Positions 22,544 through 35,788 of a DNA stretch of 64,000 bases are shown here, piece by piece. Position 1 is the stretch's first letter. Each line of letters starts with the position of its first letter. The position numbers and the translations under genes were made by a program. Source of the DNA: Steinernema hermaphroditum (Eukaryota; Nematoda; Chromadorea; Rhabditida; Steinernematidae); assembly GCA_030435675.1 (NCBI GenBank), contig CM059624.1, positions 4,922,769 through 4,986,768 of the forward strand, given 5' to 3'. The notes under the pieces were generated by a model. That model did no database searches. It was not told the origin of the DNA and saw nothing but the letters and a program-made list of their open reading frames with translations.

Positions 22544-25500
22544 TCATAGATGAATGAGCGTTTTAGGTTCCAGCTCCAGCTTGCTCGAGTCCAGGCTGTC
22601 TTGGCGGGTCGTTTGGCTCTTCCCCTTGCGGAGCGAACTTCGGATCTTCGTCTTGCTTCTGCGGATCGAGCGGCGCGCGTAAATCGCGTTCTTCATGATG
22701 ACCGGCTTGTTGGCGTCCATCCGGCTCTCGACAGCGCATTGTTCGAAGAATTCTGAAGAAATGCTCTCACACAAACCCGGTCTCCCTCCTCCAACCTCTT
22801 AGTTTGTGCACGTCGGGCATGATGTGCTCCTGAAGCTCGGTCATCTGGGCGCCGGTCAGTTTCAGCGCCATCTCCAAGTGCTCCAGCGCCTTCTCCGCCG
22901 CCTGGAGCTGCTTCTCGGCGCCGGCGCGGGCGATCGCCTCGTTCCGGAGCTCCAGCTCCGTGTACTCCTTTTGCTCGTTCACTTGCTAACTCTCACACTA
23001 TGCTCTGAGCACCTTTTCAGATACCGTACCTTCAAAGACTGAAGAAGTTCCCTCGTCTGGTTGTTGTAGTACTGGCGCTCCTTCTCCAGATCGAGCGTTT
23101 TCTGTTCGTTCAGCTTCAGGAGTGACTCTACCTTCTCCTTCTCCGTGTTGATGCAGTTCGTTTTCGACTCGATCTCCATGAGACGGTTCTTCAACTTGCA
23201 GGTTACGGTAGAGAGGTTCTGATTCTCGATGAGGACGTTCTCTCGCTCGCGGATGATCTGCGACATTTGTTCTTCGATCTTGGACTTTTCAAGGTTGAGC
23301 GCTTCCATGTTGGTGACAAGGCACTGGGTTTTGGAGGTCAGAGCGAACTTCTCCTGTTCCAGCGTACGCCTGGCTTCGTTAGTCAGCTTCAAGTCGCTGA
23401 AAATCAGATGGCAAGCTAGACAAAGTATCATCCGTAACCTACTTCTTGACGTTGTTCAGATCGTCCTTCAGCTTCTTGGTCGTCTTGATCAACTTCTCCC
23501 TTTCCTTCTCCAGCTCATCCTTCGCCTTTTCCAGCGACTAAACACACCACAATCTCTCATTTCCACGTCCCCATCTCATACCACATTCTTGTTGTGCTCT
23601 TCCTGCCTCGCCTCCGACTCAGTCTTCAGGCGCTCCTCGTAGATCTTGTTCTCCTCGTTCAGTTTCAGCCCCTTCGACTCCAACTCGCGAATCATCGACT
23701 CTCCGACTATTGTGTTTTTATACGAGCTGAATGGATTACTGTATCCGAGTAAGTGGCGGGATTACATTTTGGTGGCTTCTCTGAGCGCCTTGAGCCAGAG
23801 CTCCTGCGATTTCTGGTCCCTAGCGCAGACAATGAAGGCCTGGTCGAACTGGGGATGAGTGATGAGAAGACAGTGCTTCTGGCCGATGTCGCCACCGGAG
23901 ACGATGGAACATCCGATGAGGGGAATGATCCCTCGCGGGTGGAGGTCGATCTTCCGCGTCTTCTCGAACTGTTTCTGGCACTTTGTGGCGTAGTAGAGGA
24001 GGAAACATTCCTTCAGAACGAAGAATCTAGATGGCACGCTGTCGTGAGGACGTTCAAGGGCGGTTCTTACTTCTTGCTCCACTTGACACGGTGATTCTTT
24101 CGTTTGTACTTCTTCAGCAGCACCCCTTGACATTGGACTCCGGTGATCGGACCGAAGTCGCCCGGAAGCTGCTGAGGAGCGGCTTCGCTCTCCGGGGTGA
24201 TGTCGTAGGCATGGATCTCTTTCTCTCCTTTGCGACCTCCGCGACCGAATGGGGTGAACTAAAGGGAGTGGACTTGAATGTTGGTCGGAAGAATCTATCC
24301 TATCATGCCTCCGTGAAAAACTCGAAGATTTTACGATTTTTAAAGACCTTTAAAATCGAATATGCACGTGATTTTCAAACTGAGTAACTAAAGTAATCAA
24401 AGAAGTCCAAGACCGTCTACGTAGAAACTCACAAAAAATGGTTTTATTTTTGATTTTTCAAAGGCCGTCCCAATTTCTTGAACTTTAAAGACCCGACTTC
24501 CATTGAGGATTTGACGCTAAGACTAAAATTGTTCCTATTATAATATTTCAGACACCTTTTTTTCTCAAAAATACAATTACTTACGTATGTGTCAATCTAC
24601 TTCACATAAATTACGAATTCCGGGAAAAGAAAAAGACAAATGAGTGTTCGATCTGTGACGGAAGTCAGTTAGTGTTCGTTATTTGATCGATGGAAGATTC
24701 GCCGAAAGACGAAAATTCCTTAAATTTCACAAGAAATTCAACCACTTCCATAAAACAACGTGTATTTATTTGTGGAATTTTTCGATTCGATTTGCTATTT
24801 AGACCACTAGCTACCCCTGAATGAATGTGAATCCGTTGCATTTTAATTTTGTACAATAGTAGTAATTCTTGTATTCGCAAGTTGTAGCGTCATAAAGTGT
24901 ATCACTCCTACAAAATGTGAGAAAATTTTGCGATCATGTTCTGCCGGACAGTTCCTCTAGAAAACACACATGAAAAACACACCTTTCAGACAAAACAAAA
25001 CAGTAAGTTTAAGTATATATTGGGCCACATGGGAATCACCGTTGAGAAGCGGATGTGTTCTCGGTGAGAACGGATAGCATGCCCTTTTCAACCTGCCTTG
25101 AATGCCAATAGGCAGCTCATATTTTACGGGAATAATACACTGAAGTGGTAGTGCTGATGTACAAATTTTGGGCCAAATCGATTGGAAGTAAATCCACTAA
25201 ATTTCAATTCAGGTCTGTACAGATGATTGGATGATTTTTCGAAGGTCTAACACAAAATTGATGTGTATGAACAGTTTACATTTTATGAATTTTACCGAAA
25301 TAGTATGTTCGACAGCTGAGTGCGTTGTTTACCTACTTTCATCGAAAAGACGCGCAAGTGAAAAGACGAATGACTGCTCCACATGCGGCAGGTGAAGGGA
25401 AATCGGTTGTTTTCACCGATGAAAGACCAACGCTCGGTAGATTTGATGATCGCAACGAGGAGGATTTAATAAGCTCGACTATTGAAGAAAAATGTCTATG

Positions 25501-26026
25501 ACATGATCCTCAGTATTCTTTGTCTCACATTCAATAAAAGTTATGTTAAACGAAAATAAAACAATACATGAAAATCGTGTTTTAGGCAGAGTGCATCATA
25601 GACGTCTGCCCTCGTCAGACCGGTGATTTTGAGACAGTTTTACAATGTGAATTGCAACAGATAACATGTCTCCACACGCGTCTAAAATGAGATGTCTCTG
25701 AAGACCGTCTGGAAGGAACATTTCTATTGGGAAATATTGCATGTGTACAGATCTAAAAATGCTTTTGAGTGTAAGTTTAACTATTACTTTTAGTGTATAT
25801 AAAGATCACAAAAATCAAGTTATTTTAAGAATTTAACGCGAATCAGGATAGTATCATTGGAGCTTTGAGGAGGACTATCTTTAAAAAGTGCATATGTAAA
25901 AACTCTATTTGCAAAACCGACCTGGAAAGAGAGACTCCTCAATATTCCCTTCTTCTCCTTGAGACTAGTCGTCCCTCCCTGTGGCGCGACTTTCGCCTTC
26001 AGGAGCTTCGCCGGCTTCGAAGCCAT
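22544..26026 (-). CDS. plekhd1: PH-domain coiled-coil protein, PLEKHD1 family
   Basis: Eight exons join in phase: 26026-25922, 24258-24071, 24026-23766, 23726-23582, 23537-23443, 23397-23040, 22985-22796 and 22752-22544; 1551 bp, 516 residues, close to the ~506 of human PLEKHD1. After a ~75-residue lead the PH domain begins at GVLLKKYKRKNHRVKWSKK and FFVLKECFLLYYATKC and ends with a long helix (QELWLKALREATK). A ~300-residue coiled coil follows (SLEKAKDELEKEREKLIKTT and on). The C-terminus EFFEQC..SRMDANKPVIMKNAIYARRS matches the conserved PLEKHD1 tail. The ATG follows a CTCTTCAG acceptor by two bases. Role: likely phosphoinositide-binding scaffold on membranes or filaments; the family's job is poorly known. 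Intron 1 is 1.66 kb and holds a small opposite-strand frame. The exon 1 assignment rests on phase and acceptor only. Confidence 0.9.
25370..25501 (+). CDS. candidate 43-residue small ORF nested in the PLEKHD1 intron
   Basis: An ATG at 25370 opens 43 codons to TGA with balanced, acidic, protein-like composition (KSVVFTDERPTLGRFDDRNE), on the strand opposite the host gene. A canonical AATAAA follows at 25533-25538, about 30 bases past the stop. Neither promoter nor splice signals stand out, and I do not recognise the peptide. It could be a small gene, a gene relic, or chance. Confidence 0.22.
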   Translation: MTAPHAAGEGKSVVFTDERPTLGRFDDRNEEDLISSTIEEKCL

Positions 26027-29000
26027 GTCTGAAGAGCGGCGACAAGTGAAATACACTCTAAAGGCGATCAAATGGCGCGTCGCCGGCGGTTCAACTCAAT
26101 TAGGTTATCAGGCGTCCGGCGACGGACCCTAAACACGACCCACCACGGCTGATAGATGGCGCAACGACCTTGGGGATTTCGGAAATCGCGCGGCCCCGAT
26201 TGCGGTGGTCAGCGGAGGCGGCGACGCTGACCACAATAACCCAAATAATCGGGTGCGATGCAACAGCTCGTAACAACATACCTTTGGCGGCGGCGAGATG
26301 CGCGCGCGAAAAGTTGACAGCCGATGACAGACGCATCGTGAGAGGGGACGGGACGCTCTGGCCGTGGATGAGTGGAGAGATTCTGTTAATTGAGACGCCA
26401 AGTGACAGTTTAGGACGGGCAGCGTGCGGAGCCAAGAAAAAAGGTCCGCTGTTTGGAGAGCAAATAGGTGGAGGAGTGAGGCATGAGACGGTTGTTTGGT
26501 TTCGGTGGAGAGAAACGGAAGCTGAAACCGATCTTTGAGTAAACGGCGAAAAGTCGACTGGCTCCCATGAAATTGAGATTAAGACCATCCTGAGTTGGCA
26601 ATTAGAATTGGAAGGAATTTGGCGGGATAAAGGACTCTTTAGAGAAACATGTCACCGGAAGACGGATTACTTAAAATATGAACATGTCAAAAGTTGCCAG
26701 ACGCTGAGCTTAGGTAGAGTGGTAGAAATTGTGACGCTCACACGCACACTAAATCCCGTGCCTTCTACACCGATATGGTGTAAATTGCGAAAAATTAGTA
26801 CATGTAAATCTTTCTGTCATCTGCTATCCGTTTGGTCAAGTGACAGTGGTTCCAAACGCCGATTTTGGGCCTCATGTCCGAAGCAAGGCTGTGCGAGTCT
26901 TGAGTTTTTGGCAAAACTCGACTCAAAACTCTGTCGCAGATGGCAAAGAAGTATTTATCCGCTCCGGCCACGTCAGTCGAAAGCGAAAGACTGTTCTCTA
27001 CGGCATCACTGGCACTCACCAATCTCCGAAGGTCGATGACACCCGAAAACCTCCAGAAGCTGCTATTCCTGAAGTCAAATGTGCCGCTGGAAGGCTTCGC
27101 CGAAGAAACGACCTAATACTACTGTATTTCTGTTATTCCAGCTTTATTTGTTAAAGTTGTTCCAGAATTACTTTTGAGTTTTGAGTTTCGCACAGCCCTG
27201 GTCCGAAGCCTTTTTGAGTATCGGGGGTATGTCATACTTTGTATGTCATACTGCAAGCCTCTTTGTTAGCTTATACAGTACGGATATCAATGGATTTCTA
27301 TGCCGTGTCGACCGAAGGATTCGGTGACTGTTCTCCGAGTTGTTCTCCTTAGCCTGACTCGTATGTCAGTCTGATAAGCCAGACTGTCTTCCACTTACAG
27401 AGACACAAAGTGCACATTAAGTTCATTTCATGTGGAAGGCCTTCTACATCAGTAGTTCCTTTGCAACTTGTCCTTTTCAATGCCGATACGTCCTGGACTC
27501 CCCGTTAATTATTTCATAACCGATCAATCAGCAGTTCTTAAGTTCAGTTTAGTTTGCGCGAGTCGGCGTGAGAAGCACCCTTTTTTACACATCCTAGTGC
27601 TTCTTAGACTCTTTTCAGCCTTTTTTCTCTTGAATGCACTAATTGAACTCAGAGAAGTGTCGCAATCTACAAGTTTTTATTCTATTGGACGTAAGCAAGT
27701 ACTTTACATTTTCCTTTTTTAGCTTCACAATAATGTGTTTTTAAAGATTTTGAAAGAAACAGCCACGGATTTCGACCACATCGATTCTTTCTTTATCGCC
27801 AGCCAAATATTTTAACTGATCGTATACGTCAGAGTTATTCAGCCATGCCAACTTGAACGCCGTTCGTCGGTGTGGGAATTCTTCGCTTTCTGTTCCTAGG
27901 AGTTCTAAAATACACTTTTTGAAGAACAGAGTTCGCAGAAACTACCGTTGAATGCCTGAAAATGTGCAGCAGAGTCTCTGCATCAACTGTATTAGAAAAA
28001 AAATTATTTTTTCTCAAGTCAGAGATGCCGATTCGGTGGAAACTCACTTAGGCCCACCCCGCTCGACTCGGTTCAGGTGGTATCTCTGCCCCAAGTGCAA
28101 TATTACTAAACTTGTTTTTATATTTCTGTTGTTTTTGCACTCCACCGTGATACATTGTGTTGTTCTCGGCTGATCTATGCTTCAGTTCTAATTGGTGAGC
28201 GTTTGAGTAAATATGGAAGGGTTTCGAGAACGCCTACTTGTTGTCCTGGCAAGAAACAAAGCTTGCTCAACATCACAAACACATGACTCAATACGATGAA
28301 TTCGAGAATTCACTTATCCTTCCATATTTACCCAAACGTTCACCAATTAGAACTACAGCATAGATCAGCCGAGAACAACACAATGTATCACGGTGCAAAA
28401 ACAAAAAAAAGCTACGGTATGCTCCATTTAATGCCACTCGGATCTTTCATTTGGGTTACTCTCTCTGAGGTCAGCCAAATGAGTTGAGTGAGTGGTCGTT
28501 CTTGGCCATCGCTGTTGGGAGAGGGGTTTCCCGAGTAATCCATTCCAGATTTTGGCGTTACATGAAGAACCTTCCAGAACAAAATTTCCTCTATTTTTCT
28601 GTGTGTTTTTTGAGAACTGGGTTTCGCATCCGGATCAGAGCCGTGCAGTCTCTGTCTCGGAAAAGTTCCAAGACTCTGGGCGAGACTTTGATGTTCGGCT
28701 GTGTGGCTTTACTGTCGGAAAAAGATTTCTCGAAGTACGATGTGCCCTTGGAGAATTACGGGAAAATTTCGCAGACTTTCCTTGAATGGGATAGACCACA
28801 TGCAAAGTTTGTTAAAAACTCCATAAATCGGAATTTAGGCCGTTAGAAGTACTTCCAAGACTACAGGGCTCGCCTAAAATCCATTGGCAGGCCGAAGCTA
28901 AGCCAAGCCTGGATGTTAGGCCCCTTCCAAAAAATGAATACAGATGTCGCCCACAGCCTAAATTTGTAGATATGTTCCGTTAGAGTTACTAAGGATCGAA

Positions 29001-29595
29001 ATCAAACAAATGGTCCGGCGTCTTGTCCTGTTCGTTTTGGGAAAGTTTGGAATCCTCACCATAAACCACCTATAGGTTCGTCCTGTATTTGATCTCTACG
29101 ACCGCCTCCTTCCCCAAATGACTGAGTTTCTTTCTTGAATCTTTCCTTTCGTTTCCTCTTTAGTTTGGCTGACCCCGTGGGAAACATTCGTCGTTCAAGT
29201 GTCAAGTCTGCTTTTTCGCACGTCCCCGTCCAGCTCTATTCCTACTTAACCGACGTCCCCGTCCACTTCGAAACCTTTTAGCCTTCAAAGAACACTGCTG
29301 TGAACCCTCTGAACCCGAGTTTAGATTTTGTGTCGGTCGGGTTCAACGAGTGCAACACGGACTAGTCACATGTTTCGGTTGCATATATTCCCACCGAAAG
29401 GAATGTTTTCGAAACTGAGACTCCCACACGCAGACGTTTGTCGAACTTTCCGAATTGAGGCACAGATCGCTTCAGCTGTTCGACTCTGGTTCCACGAGGT
29501 TATCTTGTAAGAATCACTTCTAAAAAAGGTCACTTTCATGGACACATAAAACGTGACACGCCGCGTGCTTTTAACGACTATTTTCATCTCTAATA
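26027..29595. other. intergenic region between divergent genes
   Basis: 26027-26560 is CpG-rich and is the likely promoter of the PLEKHD1-type gene. The open frames there on both strands look compositional. At 26868-26910 and 27175-27215 two segments around GGCTGTGCGA are inverted relative to each other. A foldback element occupies 28129-28402. A 23-base sequence at 28898-28920 recurs exactly at 40379-40401. The 120-codon frame at 28484-28846 has no recognised similarity or splice context. Confidence 0.45.
28129..28402. repeat. foldback (inverted-repeat) element, ~90 bp arms
   Basis: Bases 28129-28220 and 28319-28402 are near-perfect reverse complements (for example TCGGCTGATCTATGCT against AGCATAGATCAGCCGA), separated by ~98 bp. 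The structure suits a MITE-like non-autonomous element. No open frame of interest and no obvious target-site duplication by eye. Confidence 0.75.
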
Positions 29596-30964
29596 ATGTG
29601 CCATTTAGCCACGAAAATGCCTCTGGGAACATTAGTAGATCAGTGCTTCAAACAGTCCTCCCTGAACGCTACCGATGAAGTAAGGTATGCCCACGCCAGC
29701 ATCTACTCCGTCCTCAGTGTCTTCGGAAGTGTACTAAACGTTCTCCTTCTCGCCATCATCGGAATTGAGTGGAAACGTCTCAGCGATTCCAAATTCTACT
29801 GTTTAGTTGTGGGTCACCCAACGTCCATCTCTACCACCACTAGATCCATTTTAGGTCTGTTTGTGCTGTTCTTCCCTCGTGTACCTGCTCCCCAACTTCA
29901 TCCTCATGATCCCGTGCACGGCCTTTGCCTGTGACTTCTACAGCGATACGGTTATGTCCCTGTCAGCATCGCTGAACACCGTCGGCTACTACACTTCCCT
30001 CTTCGCCACCTTTGGCATCACTACAGAAAGATTTCTGTTGTTCTTCGCAAAGGACATCCACTTCTTCTTCTCGAGGCATGTGTGGAAGGCCGCCATCGTC
30101 GCGTGGCTGGGAGGACTCGGAGTCATGGCTTTCACCGTGGTGGTCGGCTGTTTCAAGAGGTAAGCGTCTCGTGTGAAGAGGAAGACACAAGTAGAACTAT
30201 CTATCTGAATGAGAAACAAACTAATCGGGAACTGTTCCTGAATCACCTTGAAGTTTATGAGAAAACTGCGTCTCCGTGGGTTGATCGATGAACGTTCAGA
30301 AGTCCCCTTAGTTCGTTAGTTCCTCGAAAATATCAACATGTTCTGTTGAGACATGACCCAGTCCATAATCCCGTCACGAGGTCATGCTGACTCGTTTAGA
30401 TTCAACCGGTACACCTTCCAGTACACCTTCTTCTGTTCGGAATGTAACGACGAGGGCACAACTCTCTCAGAAGGTCTCTTCATTCTGGGCCAGGTCTTGC
30501 CCGGGATCATGCTTGCTTCCTACGCCGTCATCTTCGGAAAGGTCCTCGTCAACAGAAGACGAACCTCGCTGTCTTCTTACGCCGACGATTGTCGATTGGT
30601 CAGTGCATCTGACATTAGCCTCTTGACCGCAGGACCCTTTCAGGCCTTGCAGTTCACCCTCATCTGCACGTTCCAGTGGTTCTCTGCCTTCTTCTTCTAC
30701 ATGGTGCCCCGAGTCTTCGGCACGACCCACTATGGCGTCATGGCCACCAACGTGTGTGGCATCCTGAACACGGCCGTGAACCCCACGGTCCTCTTCCTCT
30801 TTAACTCGCGTATACGACACGGCTTTAAGAAGGGTCTCCGATTCATGCGCACCGGCACCTCCGTCTCCTCGCTGCGCCACAGCGGCGTGACTCACACTCA
30901 TCCTCCTCGCGTCACCGCCGCCACCACCCTCCCCCATTCCGTCTCCACGAACGTCGGACATTAA
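29596..30964 (+). CDS. seven-transmembrane G-protein-coupled receptor (rhodopsin-like)
   Basis: Three exons join in phase: 29596-29808, 29855-30159 and 30400-30964 (TAA), 1083 bp, 360 residues (353 if the second ATG, MPLGTLVDQ, is used). Seven hydrophobic segments are visible: IYSVLSVFGSVLNVLLLAII (TM1), the exon junction CLVVCLCCSSLVYLLPNFIL (TM2), SLFATFGITTERFLLFF (TM3, with ERF in place of DRY), VAWLGGLGVMAFTVVV (TM4), GLFILGQVLPGIMLASYAVI (TM5), LICTFQWFSAFFFYMV (TM6) and VCGILNTAVNPTVLFLF (TM7, NPxxY-like NPTVLF). Extracellular cysteines (IPC.AFAC and FFCSEC) can form the TM3-ECL2 bridge. The long third loop is in-frame. The C-tail is Ser/Thr/His-rich. A serpentine receptor of the neuropeptide/chemosensory type; ligand unknown. 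ATTAAA at 31006-31011 is the likely poly(A) signal. Confidence 0.88.
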
Positions 30965-33900
30965 TAATCGCCTTTTAGAAGCTATGTTCTGTTGTTTAGC
31001 ATAATATTAAAGTTCGAAATTCGTGTTCTGTCGCGTCGATGTCGTTTTCAGAAACGCGTAACAAATAAGGGCTATCTTACTGTAATAGAAGAGTCCAAAT
31101 GAAGGCGTTGCAGAATGATCAGGGTCAGACTAGGTTAAGCAGTAAAACAACAACAAACAGTGACATCGGTGCAGGCTCCATGCTTCACTGGCACCTGAAA
31201 GAGTCCCTTCGGCATGCTGTTTACCAACTTGAGACGAAGCTTACCGCTGATACTTACCGCCGAAGCTTACCCTCCCAGGGCCTTCGAATCGCTGCCTTTA
31301 AATGGTGTTGTTAAATTGGTGCAAATTTTTCACATCAACAGCACCCAAAGGTTTTCCATAGGACTCAGGTCCGAATTCTATGCAACGGACAGACGGTACG
31401 GGTGAGTAGTCCTACTCAATTTTGAAACCTGTTTTATGCTCGAGCGAGAGTGGCTACTTTTGAGAACAAGCTTATGCACTCAAGAAGCCTAGCATCTGGC
31501 ACTGAACTTAACCGGATCGGCACGTCATGGCACCTTTGACAGTTTCTTTGTTGTTTAGGTAGAAGTTTAGCCTTTTAATCGCTTAGCGAATTACTATTTT
31601 AATCGGACCCGAAATCTCACTCTTTTTAAAAGACCGCATCTTCCAAGGCATCGGTCCCCCATCGGAACTTCTCTGGCGATGCCGTAGTTAACTAACAGTT
31701 CGCCAAAAATGCAACAAAGATGTAATCGAGCCACGATGTGCGGACGATTTCGCGATTTCGGGTCACTTCGGAAATCGCGCTGCCGCGCGACATCGATCGG
31801 CGCCCACCGGAGGGTTCATTCACACGTTATTGCATGCGTTAAGGGCGCCGAACACGGACACATGGCAGCCAGAAGTTGGTCAGATCCTCCGCCGGAAGTG
31901 ATTAGCGAGGTGAGTCAGTGAGTAATGTGCTTTTCGCCGTTTTTCTGGCGTTATATCCGCGGTTGTGCCTTCCGAAGTGGGTGGGATCCATGGAGCTGTA
32001 ACTAATTCCCTGGACAATATTTGCTAAATAGCGGGGAAATGTTTGTTGCCAAATACTTTTCACTGATGTAAGAACACCGTTTTATCTTTATTGACATTGC
32101 TTAGCCTATGATGAGTCACGGTCATCACCGAATGACATAAACGTCAACGCCGATCAGTCGCAGTGTTTGGTTTTGTTTCGATTTGTACGTGTGTTTTCGT
32201 CGCTTTTGGGTGATTATTACATTGCTTTTAGAAGGTTCTGCTGTTCGATAATACCGGGGAAATGTTTGTTCGTTTTTACCAGATATAAATAGCGAGTATT
32301 TATATGCACTTTTGGATGTTAGTTTGTAGATTATGGAGCATTTCTGTCACTTTGGGGCGTCACTATAATTATGGAACGGAGGTTTCATGCTCTTAAGTTC
32401 CCCTTTACGCAAAAAATCGAACTCGTAATGAATTCTATGTGACATTCCACTCTTCAGAAAGACCCCTTGGAGAGTAGTGAAGTGAAAAACGGCCCACTGC
32501 AAAGGAAAATCAATCCTCAGAAACGAAATTGGCACGGTGGTCTTACTTAACATTACGAATAAACCGATTTTCCTCGTACTTAATTTACAAGGTGTCTAAT
32601 GCCTCAAGTGGCTCTTTAAACAGTCTTTCTAAAACACTTTCTTTGTCAGTTATTACTTGGAGTAAATTTCGGTTCAAAAGCGCTCTGGCACCACGCCGTC
32701 TGGTCAAAAATACCTTTACCACCGCCCGTATTTACTAAACACCGCATTGAACAGCTGATAATATTTTTTAACAAAATATAAAACAAATACAAAATAAAAT
32801 ATTAAAATTTATTATTAAAAAATATGAATTTTTCGGTGAATTCTAGAACGTAGAGTCGTAGAGGGAACGAGAAAGAGCATCCAAAGTAAAGGAATTTTTA
32901 AAGTTCCCTCGTGTTTGGGTTTTCGTGAACTTCCGCGCATTTTTGTGTGCTTGGCACGTTTATTAATTGACAGTTCTTGGTTGTCGTATTTCCTTAGAAC
33001 ACCTTACGTTTAATTCGTTGACAGGTTAGCCCTGAAATGTCATTTTTATGAACGAATGTAATTGCACAAACGTGAAACCGATCGGAAACCGAAAAAAATA
33101 AGCGAAAAACGGCAAAAAGCAACAAACGCACTTTTTTGGGCCACCCTCTATAATAGACGCCGTTCCTATCAAATTCTCATTAACTTATCTATCACAAAGT
33201 TCTCTCAAACTTTCATTATATACCTTTTATCGTCCCACATCAACGATATTACGCCGTACGTGACATCTAGCACAGGAAGCACAGTACAATGTCATGTTCT
33301 GGAATCGACGAGCATAAGAGTTGGTGTGGGATCAGTGTCTAAAATGTGATCCCATTATTTTGCGCGGGCATCGCAGAACCCAATAGTTGGAAAACCATTG
33401 GAGAGTCGTATCCAATAGGGGTGCATTTCGGTAGAGGTGGAGCCGGTTAAACTAAATCCAGTAGAGGCACACTGAAGTGTCTTCTTCGGTTCGGCTGGCG
33501 GCTCAGACATCGACAATTCAGATCATCTTCGGCTGTTTCGGGCGGCGCGTTAACCTCATGCTGAAAACTTCATAATCACTCAGTTCAGTCGAGAGTCAAC
33601 AAAAACTCGTTAACTAATGAATTGGCCACTAATCCGAAGTGTACACAGCGATGTAATCTGCAGCGACGTGTAAACACCTTCCCCACCATGATCCAATTCT
33701 CGTCGCCGCTTCTGATTGTTTACGGCCCCTTTCCGATCTTCTTCTGATCTCAAGCTGTGGCTTCCCTCCGCATGCGACAGTTGCTCGCGTCCGCACTTCT
33801 CATCTCCGAGGCGGATATGCCTAATGCCACCGCGGACATTACTTACGCCCCAGCGCACAAATACTCACCTATTGTCCGCGGCGGCGACGTTCCAAATCGA

Positions 33901-35788
33901 GTTCCTTTTTGTGACTTGCGGACGCCGAGGTGCAGAGGTCAGTTTTTGCGTTGGTTAACGGCAATTATCCAGTGTTCGCCAAGCGGCTTAAGTGGCGCCA
34001 GGATGCATTAGAGAAACACTTTTTGCCGTGAGTTATGACTGGCCCGCAGATCGATCGCCGATCGCTTTGTTTTGCGGCTTTATTGACATTGTAAATTGAT
34101 TTGGCCACTTTGGTTTTTGGTTTATATCTTCGATGCGATGTGGCAGACGATAAGGAGGCTGTGGCTGGCTCGATTTTTTGAGTCGTATTATGTCTGCTTA
34201 GGTGTGCGTTTCCGTGCTGCGAAGGAGATCTACAAGTTTCTGGGTGTTTGTCATGGTCACCATTTTTTTCTGTGGTTTTGGCTGCTCATATTCAAGTTTG
34301 TATTTTGGACCCATTTGATATCTTGAGACCTCGGCTTTTCCATCGAAAAATTCAGCTCTATCGGAATGGAAGGATTCCTTCACTAGCCCCACCTCGAAGG
34401 TCATTAAAAAGCTACCGCTACTTAACTATCAAAAACATCATCTTCCTGAGGCCATCCAAAAACTGTTTTCCCGTTGTGGAACCCGATATCTTGATGCAAC
34501 GTCAGATAGGCTTGCGAAAAGTCGTATCATATTTCGTCGTTCCCCAAAGACAATCAAGGAAAGGCATCATAAGAGTGTACTTATCTTTGCATCTTCGTTT
34601 TGTGTGTTTCTTGAAGTACAAGACATCTGTTTTTCAAACGCCAGTTTTCCTCCTCTAGTTCGAAGAGCACTTCAGCATCTCTGTTTGAACAGAAGCTGTC
34701 AATCACGTCGTCTCGGACTTCTTTGTTCGTTATTTTACATCGTTCTGTAGTCCAAAGATTGTAAAGCAATGAGTAATCCATGTTTTGGCAATTCGTCATT
34801 TTAAGTTCGATTTGTTTACCGCTATCCCTTGTGGGTTTTCCCTTTCTGTTCGCATCCTCTAGTTCCGATTCCAACCGAGATTCTGCATATCCTAGATGTT
34901 ACTCACTTCATTTCATTCCACAAAATTTCATTGCCGAATCATTCTTGTGCGTTAGAATCAGAGCGGAAAGGCCTGTTCCGAATATGAGGAAGTACTTCGG
35001 CGGACCACAATCAGCCCTTAGGAATCAAAAACCTAATTACTGTGTCTTTTCATCCGCCTCGCGAAACTTCAGCTTTTCACTCGGCTCGTCGCTTAGCACA
35101 CATGTCGCGATTATCCAAATCGCCAGTGTAAATCGAAACAATCGTTATTTGATCTTCTCTCCATCTGCTTGTTTGGACCCCTTGTCAACTCAAATCGGAG
35201 TAACCGTACTCCCCCGACCTTTCACCTCTCGTTCCCACAAAAACAGTCCCTCCGCGTGTCTTTCGAGATCGGAATGCGCCAGGCGCCAACCCGAAGGACC
35301 TCTTCGCGCAGTGGTCAAGAGGCGCGCGACGAATTGCTCGCCGTAAATTAGCGCTCCTGGCGAGCGGAGGGAGGTGTTTCAGCAGAGTTTTTATACGCAA
35401 AAGTTTTATTTTCGCCGCTCGCCGATCGGGATCTTCTTTACACTCGGCGGCCCCCTCACCGCCGCCGCGACGCCTCGACGCTCACTCGCTCACGAACGGG
35501 AGGAGATGTTTATCCTCTCCTCGTCCCTCTCTCTTGTTTTACCGCGCGATTGGCCGAGAATCGGACTCTGTCCCGATTGTCCCTTACCGGCCGAACAGAT
35601 GGGGATTACCGGAGAGGGACTGTAAAGTTGGGTAATTGCAACTTTTTAGGGTCCGCAACTGTCGGCTCATTTGCGTAGTCGAACGCTGTTACAACGTGGA
35701 GAGGGGGCGATGCTATGTTAATTGCTGCTAAGGTGTATTCAGTGTTTAGGAGAAAGGTGAACACTCCACAGTGAAAAGGAGAGAACTT

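Noticed and set aside
28484..28846. 120-codon plus-strand frame
   Set aside because: No similarity, no splice or poly(A) signals, in repeat-rich intergenic DNA.
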